Part shown: positions 1 to 11,225 of the stretch, one piece after another | How the letters are laid out: each line of letters opens with the position of its first letter | How positions within the stretch are numbered: position 1 is the first letter of the stretch | Source of the DNA: Taxawa tesnikishii (nom. ined.) | Taxonomy: Eukaryota; Ascomycota; Dothideomycetes; Dothideales | Length of the DNA: 64,000 nucleotides | NCBI GenBank assembly: GCA_030247885.1 | Contig: JAPDRO010000024.1 | Location: 310,001-374,000, forward strand | Direction: 5' to 3' | Notes under the pieces: model-generated | Told to the model about the DNA's origin: nothing | What the model saw: the letters and a program-made list of their open reading frames with translations, nothing else | Databases searched by the model: none | Program-made: the position numbers and the translations under genes

Positions 1-3000
1 CGGAGGCTGGGAGCCGAATATCCCGAACGGAGCTGTGGGTGGCTGGAGTCGCAGGGATGATCAGACGCAGACTCAGGCGCCCGGACCCGATGTGTGCTGG
101 GACCGGGATGGAACTATGGGACCTCTCGGCCTGGTGGACATGAGTGAGGAGGAGAAGGAGGTATGTTAGCATGGGTGCTGGACGGATCTTGTTTGGCTGA
201 GGTTTCTTCCAGATCTTCACTGGCTCCGTAAACTCTCCGCTCAAGCCTCCTACAACCACCAATAAGGAAGGCACCCCTAGGGAAGGAATGCTTCGCAAGA
301 TCTCTGTGTCGCAAAACGTCAACAGTCCTGGAGGCTATGGACTGAATTCCCCACCACGACTAGGCCAGGTGGTAGGCGCCGGGAGACCAGCGAGTCGTAT
401 CCTTTTCCTTCCAATGCCGTGTCTTCACCAGCGGCGAGCAAAGACCAGCCACGCACCACTTCGCCCCCTCCGGCCCTTGTCAGGAGAAGGACCGGAATGC
501 AGGAGACTACGAAGGCGGACGAGCCAGAGGACAAGCCGCCCGAGGAAGCTTCGGAGACTGCGCGCACGCCGTTTGGTGGCCTCAAGCGTAATCCCACCGG
601 TCCTCTGAGTGCGGGCTTAAACGGACCCTCTTCCCCATGGACCTCGACGCCACAAAGCGGTGGATTTTCGCCAATGGGTGCGTTTGGTAACTTTGCGATT
701 GGCACAGGTTCGGGGGCACTCCTGGTGCGCAGCGCTCCGGACTTGGAGCCGGTCGCGCCGAAAGCCGCTTCAAGGGACTTATGTCTAAAGACAGCAGTGA
801 CGATCTGGGCCGTGGACTGAAGGAGAAGGCATCACTCTCGAACCTGGGCAGGGTCAACGAAAGCGCTGCATGGCGCTCGCAGCAGGCTGAAGGCATCGCT
901 GAAGACGAACAGGGTCTGAGCGACGACGACTTGCCAACCGGAAGTGCTGCTCTAGGTGGCGGGCAAGACGTCAGCCCACCACGGCGCGGAAATGGCCAAG
1001 GCATTGGAACTCCAAGTCGCCAGGATTCGCGCGACGAGTTTGGTTTCGCTGCGTTTGGCATGACTTCCGACACTCCAAACTTCCAACGTCTCATGCAGAA
1101 CCAAGAGCAGTTCCAGCACCATACTCCAGTTGGACGTGGAGCCCACCAGCATCCTGGACAGGAGCCCATGAGTCCTACGGATACTAATCCCTATCAGAGT
1201 CCTGAGCAGCACGGTGCTGAACCTGACGACATCGATACCGATGGATCCGATGTTCAAAGCGGTCGTCTGCCTGGTCTTGGTGGATTCGGTAATGAGGGTA
1301 TCGGTGCAGGCGCCGGAGGTTTTGCCGGCCTTCACAATCTGGGCCGTGTACCCGCAGCTCCACCTAGTGACAGGAGCCAGACTTCAAGCGTGGGACCAAA
1401 CCGTGGCTTCTCAGGACTCAGCGGATTGGGAGCTCTCCCTGGGTTAGGCGGTACTTCTGCTTGGGGCGCCCCTCAGGGCAGTATCGGCACGCCTAACAGG
1501 GAGAGAGCTGGTCTTGCGGGTGGCTTTGGCCAGCATCCGTTCGGTTCAGCCGCAGAAACCCAATCGCCTAGCCTTGCCGGTTTGGGCCCCAGCAACATTT
1601 TCGGCCCACACGGAGGTAGCGCTTTAGGTGGAGGCCACGGCAGCAGACTGGGCTCTTTGTTCCCTCAGGCGATGCAAGACCAGATGCGCGGTTCTGAACA
1701 GGGCAGGCAGCCCCACGAAGACGACATCTCCGAGGGAGGGGTCGCCTTCTCTGCTCAGGGCAGCCAGCGCTTTGGAAACATGGATCCCAGCCGTGACACT
1801 GACAGCCCATTCAGAGCAGGCCGTGCGGGTGAAGCCAGCTTCGGCAGAGAGGCGCCGTTTGGCACGCTTGGTACCTCGGGTCAGATGCCTTCTATCACTT
1901 CTCCTAGCCAGGAGCCCATTGGACAGCGTCCTGCGCAGCCCTCGGCTCCAATGCAGCCACAACCAGTGGGCAGCTCCGCTTCAAACCAGCCACCTGCTGC
2001 TCAGCAAAAGACTATGGTCATGCCGGACAGGATGAGATGGATCTACCGCGACCCGCAAGGTGTCACTCAGGGTCCGTGGTCCGGTCTGGAGATGCATGAC
2101 TGGTACAAAGCCGGTTTCTTCTCACCGGAACTGCTTGTCAAGAAATATGAGGATCACGATTACGAGCCTCTGGCTCAGCTCATCCGTCGTATTGGAAACT
2201 CCCGGGAGCCCTTCCTGGTGCCGCAGATCGGTATTCCACATGGTCCGCCTGCTACCCAGCCCGGAAATGGATGGGCTGGAGCCGCACCACTGGCCGGCCC
2301 GGCCTCTGGAGCTCAACCGCCTTTTGCAAGCAGCTTCCCAAGCTTCGGCACCACTCTGACGGCCGAGCAGCAGAATGCACTTGAACGCAGAAAGCAGGAG
2401 GAGCAGTATCTTATGGCACGTCAGAAGGAGCATCTTGCGCAGCAACAGATCGCTCAGAGACTTCAACTACAGGGTGCACACAGTATTCTACCACAACAGC
2501 TTCACCATCACTCCAGCGCACATAGTCTGCACAGCCAGCCAAGCTTTGGCAGTATCACATCCCCAGCAGCCTATCAACCATCTCCCAGCCAAGGACCCGC
2601 ACCTGGTCAGCAACATGTGCCTGGGTTCTTTGACAACTCCTTCAGGGCCGGCCCTGTTGGAGGACTCGGTGCTGTCGGAGCTGGCCTTGGCCACATCCGT
2701 GAGGAGGAGATGCCGAGCATGCTTGACAGACTCAATCTTGGCCGTCCAGGACCGGGTGCCTTCGGAGGCATCGGACAGGGCTTCAACCAGCATCAAGACC
2801 CTATGCATACTCAGAGAGTCGATGCCATGCTCACCGATCGGACTAGACTCCAGCAAGAGCAAGCACAATTTGACGCTCAGCAGCGGTTTCGTCAGGAACA
2901 GCCGGCGAACAACGATCGCCTGCAGCAGTTCCAGGACCTTCAGGCACAGGCCAAAAATGATGCATTCGGACCAGAGGGCGTGATCGGACAACCCATCGCT

Positions 3001-4429
3001 CCACTCGCCGAGCGGCAACACGAAGAATTAGAGGATACCGAAGACCAAGAGTTTCAGGAAGATGAGGTTAACTCAGAGGTCGCTGCCGAAGAACCAGAAC
3101 CCGTGAAGGCACAGGAGCCTTTGTCCATGACTGAGCAGGTTCAGAAAGCTGTTTCCGCCAAACAGTCACCCGCACCACAGTCGCCGTGGGCTAAGGTTGA
3201 CACCGCTCTTCCTCAGCCATTCCCTCCTGCGCCATCCCAGTCGCCGCTCCCAGCTCCTGCTGCTCAGCGCAACAGGGCTAACATGGCCGATGCTTTGCAC
3301 ACGGAGTCACCCTCCCCATCTCAGACTCCATCCGTCGAGACGCCAAGCGCCTCCATCGCCCCATGGGCCAAAGAGCCAGCCGAGGCGCCCAGGGGCCTTC
3401 TCTCAAGGAGATCCAGGAGATTGAGGCCAAGGCTGCTGCTCAGGCCGAAGAGATCGCCGCGCAAGCTCGTCGTGCAGCTCTTGAAAGGGAGCTTGCTGCT
3501 CAAGCTCAGACCACCGTCCCGGCGCCCGGCTTGCCATCTAGCTCCACTTGGGCCAGCGCGTCCTCTCCTGCCATTCAGCCCGCTGCTACACCATCGGCAT
3601 GGGCCAAAGCAGCGAAGGCAGCCACCACTCCTAGCGCTGCGAAGACGCTGGCCCAGATTCAGAAGGAGGAGGAAGCGCGCAAGAAGCGTGTTGCCGTCGC
3701 CGCAGCTGCCGCAGCCGCCGCTCAGTCTCCTGTCGGTGGTGTCGCCGCCGCTCAGGTCGTTGGCAAGCGCTACGCCGATCTCGCTAGCAAAATCGCTTCT
3801 CCTGCGCCAGCTGTCGGTGGTGCCTGGACTACCGTGGGTGCTAGCGGAAAGGTCAAGACTCCCGCTGCTGTTCCCGCTCCCCCTCCACCCACCAGAGCCG
3901 TTTCGATGGCCACTCCGTCTGCGGCCGCGGTCAAGAAGCCCACTCCCAGCCGCAGCACCACGCTTGGGGGCAGTGCTGGTACCGTCAACGCACAGGACGA
4001 GTTCAAGAAGTGGGCCGTCAATGAGCTCAAGCACGATCTCAACAAGAACGTGATCGGTATGTTTCCACTAACCTTGTTTTTGCCTCTAATGTTTGCATCC
4101 GCTGACCACACACCACAGCCGAGGAGTTCATCAGCGGTCTCCTCAACTTCCCCGCCGACACCGAAATCGTCACCGAAGCCGTCCACAGCGTCTCCACCAC
4201 CATCGATTCGCGCCACTTCGCCGAGGAGTTCATCCGCCGCCGCAAGCTGGCCGACAAGGGCCTCGTCGACGCCAGTACCACGAAGTCATCCAGCCCTGCT
4301 AATGCCGGTCCCGGCCAGACGGGCGGTTGGAGCGAGGTCGCGAAGAAGGGTCCCGCCAAGGAGAACAAGGAGGACGTTTCGGGTAACTTCAAGGTGGTGG
4401 CGGCGAAGAAGAAGGGAGGCAAGAGGTAG
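1..4429 (+). CDS. GYF-domain protein (5' end outside the window)
   Basis: Large low-complexity protein with one GYF domain, a fold that binds proline-rich peptides (family of yeast Smy2 and human GIGYF, linked to mRNA and translation control). The domain is encoded at about 2034-2220 and shows WIYRDPQG, the signature GPWSGLEMHDWYKAGFF, and a basic tail. A conserved block near the left edge (about 95-160, PLGLVDMSEEEKE) agrees with fungal GYF proteins. Exons read as <1-160, 213-4056 and 4119-4429, with introns 161-212 and 4057-4118; the last exon ends KKKGGKR-stop. Glycine/proline/glutamine-rich stretches surround the domain, and a charged alanine-rich coiled coil follows about 3400-3720. The frame shifts three times, near 365, 712-716 and 3392-3395, each time as if one base were missing from a C or G run; between these points the frame is open for kilobases. 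The function is from the family; the family call is firm. Confidence 0.85.
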
Positions 4430-5031
4430 GGCCCCTTGCCGATCGAATCAGGGTGGCAAGAGGTAGATGATGCCTTTGCCCGAGTGGGAAGTAGTGTGAT
4501 GTCATTGAGTCGTGAAAAAGGTATACGGGGACAGTGGACTGAGGACCAAGGCATGCGCACTTGAAATGGATGGGTATTGCAGTCGTTGTTCGGCACGTTC
4601 GTTTACAGGACAAGTCAAGTACGAAGCATACATACTTTGGTGTTCACTTTCGTTACATTTTCGTTCACGGATCAAGCAAGCGCGGTGATACAAATCGGGG
4701 TATGTCCCGCCCCCCCGCCTCTCCTTTCCTGCGCCTTGAACTCCGCAACCTTCCCCCCCCCCCTCTATTCCAATCCCCTTTGCCGCGAGACGTGGCAGGG
4801 CCTCCACGCCGCCGATGACGGGACCAGCAGTCTCAGCACCCAGAGCTCTTCCTCCTCAACTTCGAACAGCCCGAAAAAGTCGGATGCGACAACCATCTAA
4901 AAAAATTGCCAAGGGAAAAACCCGGCATCGTCAAGCCCCCCCTCCTCCCCCCCTTCCCATTTCGGAGACACGGGGAAGGGGGTTAGGAGGCGTCGTCGGT
5001 CAAAAACGCGCACGACCCCAGTTCTCCCAGT
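4430..5031. other. convergent 3' intergenic region
   Basis: This stretch separates the 3' ends of two converging genes. It has C-rich runs (about 4750-4765 and 4940-4965) and an A-rich patch near 4898-4920. I see no gene in it; it probably holds the two terminators. Confidence 0.5.
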
Positions 5032-5936
5032 TCACAGAGTGGCCCACAAGTGCTTTGCGTAAAAGGAGCGGTCGAACCTGGCGGGCTCGAAGTCGACGAC
5101 GTGCACGTGCCCCCTTGCCGGGTTGCGCACGACGGCGCGGTTGAAGTCGCCCGTGGTCGCGTCTTGCTCGACGTCGACGCCCAGGCTGCGGTAGAAGTGC
5201 AGTTTTAGCCTGTTGGGTTTTTTTCCCTTTGTCAGTTTTGCGCTATTTCGACTCCGTGCTGATACGGGGGTTTTTGGGGAAAAGAGGCCCGGCGGTAAGG
5301 GGTGGGGGGGGGGGGGGGGGGGCGGTGAAGGATTGTACGGGGGGAAAGAGATTGAGATGTACGTACAGGGTGTCGTCTTCCGCGTCAGAAGGGAGGCGCG
5401 AGCCCTCGACGCCCTCGAGCTCGAGCGCGTCGAGTCGGGTTTTGAGGAGGCGCAGTTCGGCCTCCATGCGCTCGCCCTCGATTTCGAGGCTGCTGGCCGC
5501 TTTCGCGACGTTGAATTTGGCGTTGTCGAGGCCGCGCATCTGCTGTTCGTGGTCGGCGGCGTCGTGGTGCGATACCTCGTCCCGGTGTGATTGGGCGAGG
5601 TGGTGGAGGCGGCGGGATAGGGTGGACAGGGTGCGCTGGCTCTCGGATAGGCGGAGCGAGCGCGCGTTGCGCAGCGTGGTGAGGGATTCGGAGATGCGGG
5701 TCAAGGAGGAGAGGTCGGAGGAGGTGTGGAAGTTGGAGGTTGTTTGGGAGATTAGCTGGGTGCTGGTGTTAGTAAGAGGATTGTGGGGTTTCTGGAGTGA
5801 TGGAGGGTGGTGTGGGATGGATGAGGATTGGAGATGGGGATGGGAGGGAGAGGTTTGGCAATGCAAGCGGGCTGTTGAGGTGTGTAGATTGGGTATAGCG
5901 ACGTACAGTTACGGGATCTTCGTCGAACAGGACCAT
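5032..5936 (-). CDS. SPC24: Spc24, Ndc80 kinetochore complex subunit
   Basis: Component of the Ndc80 complex (Ndc80, Nuf2, Spc24, Spc25), which joins centromeric chromatin to spindle microtubules; Spc24 and Spc25 form the inner, kinetochore-facing end. Three exons: 5936-5907, 5755-5367 and 5209-5032, giving 198 residues, the usual fungal size. The short first exon encodes MVLFDEDPVT, a typical Spc24 start. The middle exon is a long coiled coil with the characteristic KAASSLEIEGERMEAEL stretch. The last exon encodes the globular RWD-like head: FYRSLGVDV, VVRNPARG, then a C-terminus ending FYAKHLWATL. Splice phases are 0 and 2 and the frame is intact throughout. It converges with the GYF gene and diverges from FIS1, with which it shares a 402-bp promoter. 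Intron 2 (5366-5210) carries a 19-base homopolymer. Confidence 0.93.
5304..5322. repeat. 19-base G homopolymer (C19 on the sense strand of SPC24)
   Basis: Nineteen consecutive G on the plus strand inside SPC24 intron 2. On the transcribed sense strand this is a C19 tract about 95 bases before the 3' splice site. Its length in the assembly should not be trusted. Confidence 0.9.
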
Positions 5937-6338
5937 TGTTGCGATGGATTTCCTTTCGGTTGAGGGAAAAGTGCACGTATGGTGTTTGCGCTTGATGGGG
6001 ACGCTGGTTCTTTCCTCTCGATTCAAAACGTGTAGAGCGCGTACAGTGTGTCGCAGTATACAGCAGTGGCAGTGGCAGTGGCAGTGGCAGCGTGGTGTAT
6101 GTCGTCGCGCTCGATTGTTCTCGCTTGGAGCACGGGATCAACAGAGTGCTGTTTTTGGTCTAGCGGCTTTTGGACCCTGAGCGGACGACGGATGAGGGAT
6201 GACGCACGTGTCTTCTGCATGTGAAGCAGGCAGGCAAGCACAAGCCACAAGCCACTGGGGTCAAGAGCTCGACGAAGGCAACGGCGACCATCTTCGTTCC
6301 TAAGACCTATACGAATCGCCGCCGCCGCCGCCGCCGCC
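5937..6338. promoter_or_regulatory. divergent SPC24/FIS1 promoter with two simple repeats
   Basis: The only space between the start codons of two divergent genes, so it must hold both promoters. It contains four to five copies of a TGGCAG hexamer at about 6064-6090 and (GCC)7 at 6318-6338, which abuts the FIS1 start and forms an almost ideal start context, GCCGCCATGG. No TATA box is obvious. Confidence 0.6.
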
Positions 6339-6966
6339 ATGGGAGATCATTTGCCTTGTGAGTTACTGTCGCATTTCCTGTGCTCTCCCAGTCGAGGTCG
6401 GATCACCAACACTGACCATGAACCTACCAGATGCTGCAGACGCGGAAAGGTATGCTGCCTGATCGACTTCCTACGTCTTCGTTCTCCTGTCCAGCTAAAC
6501 GCCCCGCCTGTCTGGACTTTTCTGACGGCACAATGACAGCCCGCTGAAGCCCGCAGAGCTGCAAGTCCTGCGCTCACAGTACGAAAAAGAAGGCGAATTC
6601 GTCTCGCTCCAGACCAAATTCAACTACGCCTGGGGCCTGATCAAGTCGTCGTCGCGACCAGAGCAGCAAGAAGGCGTGCGCCTCTTGTCCGAAATCTTCC
6701 GTTCCTCGCCCGACCGCCGGAGGGAATGTCTGTACTACCTCGGCCTGGGAAACTACAAGCTGGGGAACTATGCCGAAGCGAGGAGGTATAACGATCTGCT
6801 GCTGGATTTGGAAGTGAACAATCTTCAGGCGCAGAGTTTGAGGCAGCTTATCGATGACAAGGTTGCGAAGGAGGGACTGATGGGAGTTGCGATTGTGGGT
6901 GGCTTGGCTGTCGCGGCGGGCGCGGTCGGTGCTATGCTGCTGAGAGGGGCGCAGAAGAAGAGGTGA
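6339..6966 (+). CDS. FIS1: Fis1, mitochondrial and peroxisomal fission adaptor
   Basis: Tail-anchored outer-membrane adaptor that recruits the dynamin-type fission machinery. Three exons, two of them tiny: 6339-6357, 6431-6449 and 6540-6966, with introns 6358-6430 and 6450-6539, giving 154 residues, the family length. Family motifs visible: [27 protein letters not shown], the TPR-like segment [19 protein letters not shown], and [18 protein letters not shown] hydrophobic glycine/alanine/valine tail ([18 protein letters not shown]) followed by QKKR is the C-terminal anchor with its basic tip. The start codon fits the exon-1 peptide MGDHLPYAADAE and sits directly behind a GCC repeat. No frame damage. 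Confidence 0.95.
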
Positions 6967-7830
6967 GGGGGACATGGCGGAGCTGGATTGCATGAATCGG
7001 CATCTTCTCTAGCATGTGTTGATGGGGCAGAATGCATCGAAGGTGTATCCGAGAAGGAATCACCAGACGTACCGCAGTCTTGATTGCTTGGTACGTGTAC
7101 GACGTTAGCTGACATGTTCGATTACGGCGTTCAACATGGAGTTGGATTCACCCTTTGGCTGTTCACAGTTCGTAGCACACACCCTTGAGCAAACCTGAAA
7201 TCTGAAATCTGAAGTCTTAAATCTGAAACCTGATGGTATGTGACTCTTGCAGGCTACTGAATGACCCTCGCCAAGAGGTTGCTGCGCCAAATATAGAAGC
7301 TTCTAGGAGACTGTAACACACAAGACATGCAGCACGCACAAAAGAGACAGTGCCGCAGCAAGACACGACCGGGCGGCAAATCAAACCCGCAGCTGGCCAC
7401 GATCGGCGCGAGTTGAGAGTTGATCGAACAATAGAGAAAGTCGGCCAACCGCGTCTCCATCTAGCCTAGGGTTGTCCCAGCCACAGTGTGGCGTCTGAAG
7501 GAAGGAACGAAGGAAGGACGACCGACCGGTGACGTCGTCGCAAAGAGGGCAGTCACACTGGACAAAGAAGAACAAGAAGAAGTGCTCATCCACCGACAAC
7601 ACAATTTCCCTTCCAGCAGACCTACAACAAACATACCTGCAAACAACAAGCCCTACAACAGTCACCTGAGGATCGTCTGTGAAACCTAAGAAAAGCCTGA
7701 ACTTCCATCACTACATCCATCGCATCCGGATCAATCACGCTTGACCGGAGGGCGACGCTCCCCACCAACACCACGCTGTCTTTCTCGCCCATACTGAGCC
7801 AGGAGCAACATAACACTAATACCTGTCGCG
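6967..7830. other. intergenic region between FIS1 and the RING gene
   Basis: Contains the FIS1 3' end and the promoter and leader of the RING gene. An imperfect short tandem repeat of the type AATCTGAA occurs at about 7195-7225. Small open frames here are unconvincing; I see no gene. Confidence 0.5.
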
Positions 7831-9298
7831 ATGGACACCAATAACGCCAGACAGCAGGGCGAAAGGGAAATGGTCTTCTGCCATGAGTGCGAAAATGAGT
7901 GGTATAGAGACGAGCATGGGCTCACATGTCCTCAGTGCCACTCGGACTTCGTAGAAGTGGTGCGTATTGCAGTGCCAGTTCCCTCCGAACAATGGCTGAC
8001 TTGCGACCCAGATTGAGCGTGATCATGACCCGCGGGCAGAAATGCACCAAGATGAAGAGGAGGAAGACGACACCCCAGCTTTCCATCCATTCCACGGCCA
8101 CAACCCATGGGCAGAGCCAGAACATGTCCCAGACCCCGATGAGGGAGACATAGCGGCCCTGCCCGGCTTCCAGGTGCGCAACACAGGGCCAGGAACATAC
8201 CGCCTTACTGGCACTTTCAGGGCGGGAGCGATACCGCGCGGTCAGCAGGCCGACGGCGACGGCCGGATGCCGATGCCAGTCATGCCTCTCTTTGCAGATA
8301 TGCTGAATGGCATCTTGGGAAGCGGAAGACAACAAGAGGCGAACCCGACTCCAGCGGAGGCTCAGCAAGGGCAACAAGCGCAGAACAACGCTGGCGCACC
8401 ACAGGGCTCTCAGGAAGACCCGAATGCGCCGCATACACGCGTGCGCGAAGGCGGAGGGCCAGGCTTCAGATACAACATCACAACAACCACGCGCCTCTTC
8501 CCTCGCGATGCAAACAACCCGCAAGCTCCGCAGCAGCCCTTCGACGACCTACCCAACCTGCTCAACCAGATGTTCGCCGGAATGCAACCACCCCATGGCC
8601 ACCCGGGGAACGACCAGGACTTTGGGCCCGGTTTCCCAGGCGGCGGTCTGGGCCCCTTCGCCGACCTCTTCCAACTCTTCAATCCAGCCAACATGCGCCA
8701 CGGTGACGCAGTCTACTCCCAGGAAGCGCTAGACCGCGTCATCTCGCAGCTCATGGAACAGAACCAATCCGGTCGCGCGCCCGGTCCCGCATCCGCCGAA
8801 GCCATCGCCTCGCTGCCTCAGAAGACCATCTCCGAATCCGATCTCGACGACTCCGGCAAGGCCGACTGCTCCATCTGCATGGAGTCCGTAAGTCTTGGGG
8901 ACAAGGTGACCGAACTGCCCTGTCATCACTGGTTCCACGGCGAGTGCATCAAGGCCTGGCTGGGCGAGCACGACACCTGTCCGCACTGCAGACAGGGCAT
9001 CATGCCCAAGGACGGCGCGGCCGACGCCAATCAGGCCAGACGACCCGGCCAAGCGCCACGCCACGATCAGATGTGGGGCCAGGGTGAGGGCACGCGGGAG
9101 AGTCCTTTCATGGTTCCGGACAGCCCGACGACGACTACGACGAGACCGCCGCCCGGCAGCTTTCCCAGCGAGGATGCGACTCCGCAGCACGACGGCCAGA
9201 GCGAAGGCGGTAGCAGCGGCGGTAGCGGTGGCGGCCTCTTCTCGAGAATGAGAGACGCTTTCGGCGGCGGTGGCGGATCGTCCAACGAGCACAGGTGA
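7831..9298 (+). CDS. RING-H2 E3 ubiquitin ligase with N-terminal zinc ribbon
   Basis: Probable E3 ubiquitin-protein ligase of the RNF115/RNF126 type. Exons 7831-7959 and 8012-9298 (intron 7960-8011, phase 0) encode 471 residues. The N-terminus has a CxxC...CxxC ribbon (CHEC, then CPQCHSDFVE at about residues 16-42), as in the ubiquitin-binding zinc finger of that family. The middle is acidic and then proline/glutamine-rich. The RING-H2 domain lies at about 8866-8995: CSICMESVSLGD, then LPCHHWFHGECIKAWL and CPHCRQG, with all eight ligands present in C3H2C3 order. The tail is glycine/serine-rich with another Gly run just before the stop. Substrates cannot be read from sequence. The start is the first ATG before the ribbon. 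Confidence 0.88.
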
Positions 9299-11225
9299 AA
9301 GACTCTTTGATGAGAAGATTGCGAGGATCTGGTTTCATTGGCGAGTCTGCTTACGCCGAACAGCTCGACGAGGCCACCGAGCGAATAGAGTTCACGACGC
9401 AGACGCAACTCGCGGAGCAGACTCGACTCGACACGCTGGGAGAGGGATACGTCCCCAGAAGACAGCACGAGCACTTCCACCCCCGTCGGTAAGACAGGGC
9501 TACGGCAAAGGCTCTGGAATAGGTTGGGCAGATTGCGGAGCAGAGTTGGATCGAAGAGGGAGGAGTGAGCGTGAACGAACTTTTTGATACCCGTGAAGCC
9601 GTCAGTTTTTTTTTTTTGATGCGCAGCGGCCGCCGCTCGTGTCGGCCAGATAATCAGGCTGCTTCGTCGACGACCACGAGACCGATGCTCAGTGCTGCGG
9701 TTGGGGCGGCGCTAGGCTGGAGGACACCCGTGTCCGCGGGGTTCTATTCAGTAGCGTTGGACTTAGTCGAATCGGAAAACTATCTAAAGGCACCCCCCCT
9801 CTCCCTGGCTGGCGGAGCCGAAGTCCTGATGATTGATGCTCTCGCACAGCCCACGCTTCGTTCACAGATTTAATCTCGAGCTGGTTTTGCGAAATGGAGA
9901 AGGGGGTTTACCTCGTAGACTCTGCGATGGAAATACACAGGCGCATACAAAGGGGTTTTTCTTGCTGCACGTGCGCCTGTACTACACAGACCTAGCGACT
10001 TCTCTCCGCCTACTACGCACTTGTACTGATTCAGCATTGGCGAGATATTGCCAGCCCAGGATTGTTTCTCACCGCTTTTACTAGTGCTGAACAAATGATT
10101 CAAAAGGCTAGACGTGTAGAAGACCTAATATCCATACACTCTATGCAGGCTTTTAATGAAAACATTCTTGCATCAAAACATTGGAAATAAAAAAAAGGGG
10201 AGGACGGACCTCGGGATAAAAACGTCAGGTATGTAGGGAGGGTTTGTCATCGTAACGAACTGAAACATTCCATCCCGAATCAGTTCAGTTGGTATCTCGG
10301 TTGAAGAATTCTTGCTGGAAAAACACATCTAGTTGCTGGATATATCCAGTTGTTCCAAACATTCGAAATTTTCTGGAAAAAAAAGAATCAAAGCCTGACA
10401 CAACCTTTTCGCGTTGACGGCTACCCCTCCCTACTGACGTGATGGAAAGTTGCCTTTTCCCCTTTCCAGTAAACCCGTGGGGAATTTTTTTGTTGATATC
10501 GGGGCCATTCGTGCGTTTGTACGTTGGTGCGAGGAGCAAAACAACAGGGTCGACACGTTGTCCCGATGGTGGCAGAGGAAGATTCGCAATCAGTGCTGAC
10601 AGTGTTGGTTTGTTTTGCTTCCTCTATTGTTCTGTGAACGGGAGGGGGGGGATGTTCATCAGGCCATGCGGCGGGCGGACTCTGTTCTCGAATTCAGTGG
10701 TCTGTTGGGAGGTCATGTGCTGAGGCTCGCAACGAATGCTATGGCCAGGTGGCCGGACGAGCAAGCCACAGTCGACCTAACTTTAGTAACTTATCTATCG
10801 AGGATGTTTAAAGGGGAAGTCAGAGTTGATTTTACTTGTGTACTAGCGCAGCCTGGGCTTGGCGTTGGGATCGAAATCAGTGATGAAAGAAAGGGAAGAA
10901 GAAGAAGAAGAAGAAGAAGAAGAAGAAGAAGAAAGAGAAAGGATAAAAAAAGAAGCCAAAACTAGGATCTGGAAGAGCGGAAATTGAGAGAACGTTCTCC
11001 CATGAGGCTGCCATCCCCTTCCACCGTGGAGGGAAGTTTAAAACGCCCTTTCCATCCACCTGCTTGTTGACGCGAGCATTTTAGCAATCCATGCAATGCA
11101 CTAGAGAGGTGAAAAAAAAGGAACATAGTAGAGACCCGCAAAACCATGATCTTCAAACCCAACCCGAGCCGTGATTTCACGTTCCGTTACATCCAGGGCA
11201 TCCATCTTTAGGCACCAGACCTCGA
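9299..11225. other. long intergenic region with a GAA microsatellite
   Basis: About 1.9 kb without a supportable gene. It begins with the 3' end of the RING gene and ends with that of the next minus-strand gene. T and A runs occur at 9605-9616 and 10189-10196. The frames here start at non-ATG codons or are low complexity. Confidence 0.5.
10895..10933. repeat. (GAA)13 microsatellite
   Basis: Thirteen perfect GAA units, followed by a degenerate purine tail to about 10950. Purine/pyrimidine-asymmetric tracts of this kind are length-unstable. Confidence 0.95.

Noticed and set aside
3400-4053. Arg/Leu/Pro-rich continuation of the first GYF frame
   Set aside because: Its composition is that of a shifted frame; the adjacent frame has the conserved alanine/charged coiled coil and joins the spliced last exon.
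9295-9492. 65-codon frame after the RING gene
   Set aside because: It begins at GTG overlapping the RING stop and has no domain; treated as 3' untranslated sequence, though an alternative splice cannot be excluded.
10857-10965. Frame through the GAA microsatellite
   Set aside because: Poly-Arg/Lys encoded by the repeat only.
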